DNA of 60,489 bases, taken from contig CALTYZ010000015.1 in assembly GCA_943913645.1 (NCBI GenBank), positions 1 to 60,489 of the forward strand. The letters run 5' to 3'. The position numbers were made by a program, and so were the translations under genes. Positions within the stretch are counted from its first letter, which is position 1, and every line of letters starts with the position of its first letter. The notes beneath the pieces are model-generated. The model was given only the letters and a program-made list of their open reading frames with translations, was not told where the DNA came from and did not search any database. Positions 56,797-60,489 of the stretch are shown here, piece after piece. Source of the stretch: an uncultured Corynebacterium sp. (GTDB lineage Bacteria > Actinomycetota > Actinomycetes > Mycobacteriales > Mycobacteriaceae).

Positions 56797-57978
56797 GTGA
56801 ACAAAATTCTGCTTTTGGGGTCGACCGGGTCAATCGGCACCCAAGCGCTTGAGGTCATTGCGGCAGCGAATACCGCTGATCAGGGTGCATTCGACGTCGT
56901 TGGTATTGCGGCGGGTGGGCGTCACCCGGATGCGATTATCGCCCAGGCCCGCCAGTTCGGGCTGCGACCGTCTCAGGTTGCCGTGCAGCGTGCAGGTGCT
57001 GCGCAGGCAGTAAGTGAGGCGTTGGGGGGCCAGGTGATTAGTGGCGAGGATGCGGCATGCGAACTCGTGGCGGCGCAGCCTGCGGATCTCATCCTCAATG
57101 CTCTGGTTGGTGCCGCAGGTGTCACCTCAACTATCGCGGCGTTAGAAACCGGCGCGGTACTTGCCCTGGCTAATAAAGAATCCCTGGTAGCAGGCGGCAG
57201 TGTGGTGATGTCTAAGGCGGCGCAGGACCAGTTGGTCCCGGTGGATTCGGAGCATTCTGCAATGGCGCAGTGTTTGCGGGCCGGGCGTGCAGCGGATGTG
57301 GCGCGGTTTGTGCTGACTGCCTCGGGCGGGCCATTTCGTGGGTGGAGCCGCACACAGATGATGGAGGTAACTCCAGAGCAAGCAGTCCAGCACCCAACGT
57401 GGTCGATGGGGACAATGAACACGATCAACTCGGCCACCATGGTCAACAAAGGCCTTGAATTGATCGAGGCTGCTTTGTTGTTCGGGATCGACCCGGGGAT
57501 CATTGATGTCACCGTTCACCCGCAGTCGGTGATTCACTCGATGGTCACGTTTGTGGATGGTGCCACGATTGCTCAGGCTTCGCCGCCGTCGATGAAAATG
57601 CCGATCGCGCATGCGCTCGCCTGGCCTGGCCGGATCCCAAACGCACAGCCGGCGCTTGACTTTACCCAGGCTCACACCTGGGAGTTTGAGCCTTTAGATA
57701 GCATTGCGTTTCCAGCCGTGGAGTTAGCTCGCGCGGCGGTGCAGCGCGGGGAACCCTATCCGGCGATTTACAACGCGGCGAATGAGGTCGCGGTGGATGC
57801 ATTCTTTGCGGGTCGGATTCGGTTCCCGCGGATCGTCGATACGCTTGAGCGGGTGCTCGAGTCGGCCGACGGGTACGCTTTACCTCCGCACAGCGTGGAT
57901 GAAGTGCTGGCAGTCGATGGCAACGCCCGCAGGCACGCAGCCGACATTGTTGCTGAGATAGCAAAGGAAACAGTGTGA
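56797..57978 (+). CDS. dxr: 1-deoxy-D-xylulose-5-phosphate reductoisomerase
   Basis: NADPH- and metal-dependent enzyme forming MEP in the non-mevalonate isoprenoid pathway, 393 residues. The nucleotide-binding start is LLLGSTGSIGTQALEV; the metal and substrate site appears in LVPVDSEHSAMAQCL, LTASGGPFRGWS, HPTWSMGTMNTINSATMVNK, and MKMPIAHALAWP. GTG start at 56797, preceded by CAAGAT rather than a ribosome binding site. The stop shares bases with the start of rip. Confidence 0.96.
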   Translation: MNKILLLGSTGSIGTQALEVIAAANTADQGAFDVVGIAAGGRHPDAIIAQARQFGLRPSQVAVQRAGAAQAVSEALGGQVISGEDAACELVAAQPADLILNALVGAAGVTSTIAALETGAVLALANKESLVAGGSVVMSKAAQDQLVPVDSEHSAMAQCLRAGRAADVARFVLTASGGPFRGWSRTQMMEVTPEQAVQHPTWSMGTMNTINSATMVNKGLELIEAALLFGIDPGIIDVTVHPQSVIHSMVTFVDGATIAQASPPSMKMPIAHALAWPGRIPNAQPALDFTQAHTWEFEPLDSIAFPAVELARAAVQRGEPYPAIYNAANEVAVDAFFAGRIRFPRIVDTLERVLESADGYALPPHSVDEVLAVDGNARRHAADIVAEIAKETV

Positions 57979-59183
57979 GCGCGCTCGGAATAGTTGTTTT
58001 CGCGCTGGGAATCGCTGCGTCTGTGGCGTTGCACGAGGCGGGGCACATGTTTACCGCCCGCGCCTTCGGTATGCGGGTGCGCAGGTACTTCATTGGGTTT
58101 GGGCCGACCGTGTGGTCAACTACTCGTGGGCAAACCGAGTACGGCATTGCCGCGTTGCCGTTTGGCGGGTTCTGCGAGATCGCCGGCATGACCGCGATGG
58201 ATGAGGTAACGCCTGAGGAAGCACCGCACGCCATGGTGAACAAACCAGCGTGGCAGCGCGTTGCGGTCATGTCGGGGGGAATCGCGGTGAACCTGCTCAT
58301 CGGGGTTGTCATTATGTATCTCGTGGCGGTGATGTCGGGTATTCCTAACCCGTATGCGGATCGGACACCGCGGGTGGGTGAACTGTCTTGCACGTCGGAT
58401 CAGGTTGATGCCGAAACGCTCGCGCCGTGCAATGGTGATGGCCCGGCTGCCGCAGCCGGTATGCGCACCGGTGATGAGCTGGTAGCTGTAGATGGCCAGC
58501 CGGTTGATTCATTTGTTGACTTGCGTGACTATGTCATCGCGCGGCCGGGTGACACGGTGGCAGTTGAGGTGGTACGCGATGGGGTAGCGCACACCTTTGA
58601 CGTCCAGGTGGAATCGGTGCGCCGCATCAACCCGCAGACCGGTGAGCAGTTTGCAGCCGGCGCGATCGGGGTGAGTAGCGCACCTGTTGAGGATGCGGTG
58701 CGACAGTTCGGGCCGTTCGAGGCGGTGCCGGCCACGGCGCGTCTCACCGGTGAGATGTTGAGTGCGACGGTCCAGGGCATCATTGCGTTCCCGGCGAAAA
58801 TCCCGGGCGTTGTGGCAGCCGTTTTCGGTGCGGAGCGTGATGTTGAGGGGCCGATCAGTGTGATCGGCGCATCGCGGGCTGGTGGTGAGTTTGTAGAGCG
58901 CGACCTGTGGCCGGTGTTTTGGATGATGCTGGCGAGCTTGAATTTCTTCTTAGCGCTGTTCAACCTGGTGCCACTGCCGCCGCTAGACGGCGGGCACATT
59001 GCGGTGATTGTTTATGAGCGCATCCGTGATGCGCTTCGCAAGCTACGTGGCCGTGGCCCCGGTGAGCCTGTCAATTACGAAAAGCTGTTACCGCTGACCT
59101 ACTTCATGGCCGCGACCTTGCTCATTGTCGGGGTGTTTGTCATGCTCGCTGACGTAATTAACCCGGTCAGGATCTTTGGGTAA
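57975..59183 (+). CDS. Site-2 intramembrane metalloprotease (Rip/RseP type)
   Basis: Zinc protease embedded in the membrane that cuts anti-sigma factors and related proteins, 402 residues. The active-site motif HEAGH lies at residues 20-24 in the first helix and the second metal motif in LFNLVPLPPLDGGHIAVI. A PDZ domain (about 155-235) sits between helices, with a disulfide-capable cysteine pair (SCTSDQVDAETLAPC) near 130-155. The GTG start overlaps the dxr stop. Mycobacterial counterpart is Rip1 (Rv2869c), also between dxr and ispG. Confidence 0.94.
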   Translation: MSALGIVVFALGIAASVALHEAGHMFTARAFGMRVRRYFIGFGPTVWSTTRGQTEYGIAALPFGGFCEIAGMTAMDEVTPEEAPHAMVNKPAWQRVAVMSGGIAVNLLIGVVIMYLVAVMSGIPNPYADRTPRVGELSCTSDQVDAETLAPCNGDGPAAAAGMRTGDELVAVDGQPVDSFVDLRDYVIARPGDTVAVEVVRDGVAHTFDVQVESVRRINPQTGEQFAAGAIGVSSAPVEDAVRQFGPFEAVPATARLTGEMLSATVQGIIAFPAKIPGVVAAVFGAERDVEGPISVIGASRAGGEFVERDLWPVFWMMLASLNFFLALFNLVPLPPLDGGHIAVIVYERIRDALRKLRGRGPGEPVNYEKLLPLTYFMAATLLIVGVFVMLADVINPVRIFG

Positions 59184-59189
59184 CGGTGC

Positions 59190-59195
59190 TACAGT
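59190..59195 (+). promoter_or_regulatory. -10 element TACAGT of ispG, leaderless type
   Basis: TACAGT ends 8 bases before the ATG at 59204 and lies after the rip stop codon. The same hexamer serves glgX and impA. Confidence 0.5.
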
Positions 59196-59203
59196 GATGG
59201 ATT

Positions 59204-60367
59204 ATGAGTCTTCCCATCGGTTTAGGCATGCCCGAAGGTCCGCCGCCGGTGCTGGCCCCGCGGCGCAAAACACGCCAGCTGATGGTCGGCAAGGTGGGGG
59301 TCGGTTCGGATTATCCCATCACCGTGCAGTCAATGACCACGACGAAAACCCACGATATTAACGCGACGCTGCAGCAGATCGCGCAGCTTGCAACCACTGG
59401 GTGCGACATTGTGCGTGTTGCTTGCCCGAAGACGGTAGATGCTGAGGCGTTGCCGGCGATCGCCGCGAAATCACCCATTCCGGTCATTGCCGATATTCAC
59501 TTTCAACCGAAGTACATTTTCGCGGCGATTGATGCTGGTTGTGCTGCGGTGCGCGTCAACCCTGGCAATATCAAGGAGTTCGATGGGCGAGTGAAAGAAG
59601 TTGCCAAGGCCGCAGGCGATGCTGGAATCCCGATCCGCATCGGCGTCAACGGTGGTTCCTTGGATAAGCGCTTGTTGGAAAAGTATGGCAAGGCCACTCC
59701 AGAGGCGTTGGTGGAGTCGGCGGTGTATGAGGCCGGCTTGTTTGAAGAGTATGGGTTTGGCGATATCGCCATTTCTGTCAAGCATTCTGACCCGGTGCTC
59801 ATGGTTGAGGCTTACCGTCAACTCGCCGCGCAAACGGATTATCCGCTGCACCTTGGGGTGACTGAGGCGGGGCCGAAGTTCATGGGCACGATCAAATCCT
59901 CAGTGGCTTTTGGTGCGCTGCTCGCGGAGGGGATCGGTGACACGATTCGTGTGTCGCTGTCGGCTGACCCAGTTGAGGAGATCAAGGTCGGAGATCAGAT
60001 CCTCCAATCGCTCAACTTGCGTCCTCGCAAACTTGAGATTGTCTCTTGTCCTTCGTGTGGGCGCGCGCAGGTAGATGTCTACAGCCTCGCCGAGCAGGTC
60101 ACTGCTGGCCTGGAGGGGATGGAGTACCCGTTGCGTGTGGCTGTGATGGGATGTGTGGTCAACGGCCCAGGAGAAGCGCGGGACGCGGATCTAGGCGTGG
60201 CCTCGGGCAATGGCAAAGGCCAGATCTTTGTCAAGGGTGAGGTCGTGGAAACGGTCCCGGAGGAAAACATTGTGGAGACCCTTATCGCGCACGCGAACCG
60301 GATCGCCGCCGAGGAGGGACTTGCACAGGTTGAGGGATCACACGTCGAGGTCAAAGTCACCCAATAG
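59204..60367 (+). CDS. ispG: 4-hydroxy-3-methylbut-2-enyl diphosphate synthase (GcpE)
   Basis: 4Fe-4S enzyme that converts MEcPP to HMBPP, two steps from the isoprenoid end products, 387 residues. The TIM-barrel part begins PITVQSMTTTKTHD; the iron-sulfur cysteines are in IVSCPSCGRAQVDV and VAVMGCVVNGPGEARDADLG. It forms, with dxr, two steps of the MEP pathway in one cluster. It ends 122 bases before the window edge. Confidence 0.96.
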   Translation: MSLPIGLGMPEGPPPVLAPRRKTRQLMVGKVGVGSDYPITVQSMTTTKTHDINATLQQIAQLATTGCDIVRVACPKTVDAEALPAIAAKSPIPVIADIHFQPKYIFAAIDAGCAAVRVNPGNIKEFDGRVKEVAKAAGDAGIPIRIGVNGGSLDKRLLEKYGKATPEALVESAVYEAGLFEEYGFGDIAISVKHSDPVLMVEAYRQLAAQTDYPLHLGVTEAGPKFMGTIKSSVAFGALLAEGIGDTIRVSLSADPVEEIKVGDQILQSLNLRPRKLEIVSCPSCGRAQVDVYSLAEQVTAGLEGMEYPLRVAVMGCVVNGPGEARDADLGVASGNGKGQIFVKGEVVETVPEENIVETLIAHANRIAAEEGLAQVEGSHVEVKVTQ

Positions 60368-60489
60368 CTCCCACTAGCTCACTCACCCACCCCGCTGTGC
60401 ACTGCACGGCAACGTACAGCTAGCTGCTGGCCGCGGGTTCGTCTCTGAGACGGAGATGGCGCTCACACGTGTCGATGGCGACTACGTGG
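60368..60489. other. Right-edge segment, no gene supported
   Basis: 122 bases after ispG. A frame on the plus strand opens at ATG 60456 (MALTRVDGDYV) and one on the minus strand would end near 60420; either could be the start or end of a neighbour outside the window. No terminator is evident. Confidence 0.3.

Noticed and set aside
1..60489. Mobile elements, CRISPR arrays, tRNA or rRNA genes
   Set aside because: No transposase, integrase-type island, regular repeat-spacer array, cloverleaf or rRNA-like sequence was found; XerC is the housekeeping recombinase.

Overview
The window is a GC-rich chromosomal segment of an actinobacterium, almost certainly a Corynebacterium. The evidence is the proteins themselves (GdhA, Pyk and GlgP read like corynebacterial orthologues; YbjN-like, DUF2631, DUF2469, DUF4921-like and SepIVA-like proteins are present) and the gene order, which follows the hisD-to-pyk and smc-to-ispG blocks known from Corynebacterium and Mycobacterium. 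It is a core-genome region. I see no prophage, insertion sequence, CRISPR array, tRNA or rRNA. The species cannot be fixed from the sequence alone.

Layout. (1) 1-4555: the 5' part of glgX (minus strand, cut by the window edge), a TetR-type regulator, a lipoprotein, a membrane protein and a YbjN-like protein. (2) 4745-12588: histidine biosynthesis in the order hisD-hisC-hisB-(MFS permease)-hisH-hisA-impA-hisF-hisI. (3) 12657-15311: a Trp-operon-associated membrane protein, a TrpC-like protein with altered catalytic residues, and lgt. In mycobacteria this interval also holds trpE, trpB and trpA, so it looks like a decayed trp cluster. (4) 15394-24608: pyk, a secreted protein, glgP, a GalT/HIT-like protein, a small unknown protein, glycerate kinase and NADP-type glutamate dehydrogenase. 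(5) 24692-36950: a SepIVA/DivIVA-like coiled-coil protein, yceD (DUF177), rnc, mutM, an AGCS amino-acid symporter, acyP, smc, a META-like secreted protein, ftsY and ffh. (6) 36955-44081: an AT3-SGNH acyltransferase, rpsP-rimM-trmD-rplS, lepB, rnhB and DUF2469. (7) 44185-48988: yraN-comM-dprA, xerC and a secreted M23-type protein. (8) 49293-60367: rpsB, tsf, pyrH, an amidase, frr, cdsA, rlmN, a DUF2631 protein, dxr, rip/rseP and ispG.

How the genes work together. The his genes supply the pathway from PRFBP (HisI, HisA, HisF/HisH) to histidine (HisB, HisC, HisD); the ATP-phosphoribosyltransferase and HisE steps are not here. GlgX and GlgP mobilise glycogen, feeding Pyk. FtsY and Ffh form the protein-targeting system; LepB and Lgt process exported proteins. 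RpsP, RimM, TrmD, RplS, RpsB, Tsf, Frr and RlmN serve the ribosome. CdsA, Dxr and IspG make phospholipid and isoprenoid precursors, and Rip/RseP is the intramembrane protease.

Expression signals. A recurring pattern is a TANNNT-like -10 hexamer ending 6-8 bases before an ATG or GTG, the signature of leaderless transcription. I find it at about 18 genes, and it decides several start codons. Other genes have conventional ribosome binding sites and tight ATGA/GTGA overlaps. The points most worth a second look are the trp-cluster remnant, the HisA change at the position of the PriA bifunctionality arginine, the long C-terminal extension of TrmD, and the GalT/HIT-like protein next to glycogen phosphorylase. 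I found no clear undescribed multi-gene system.
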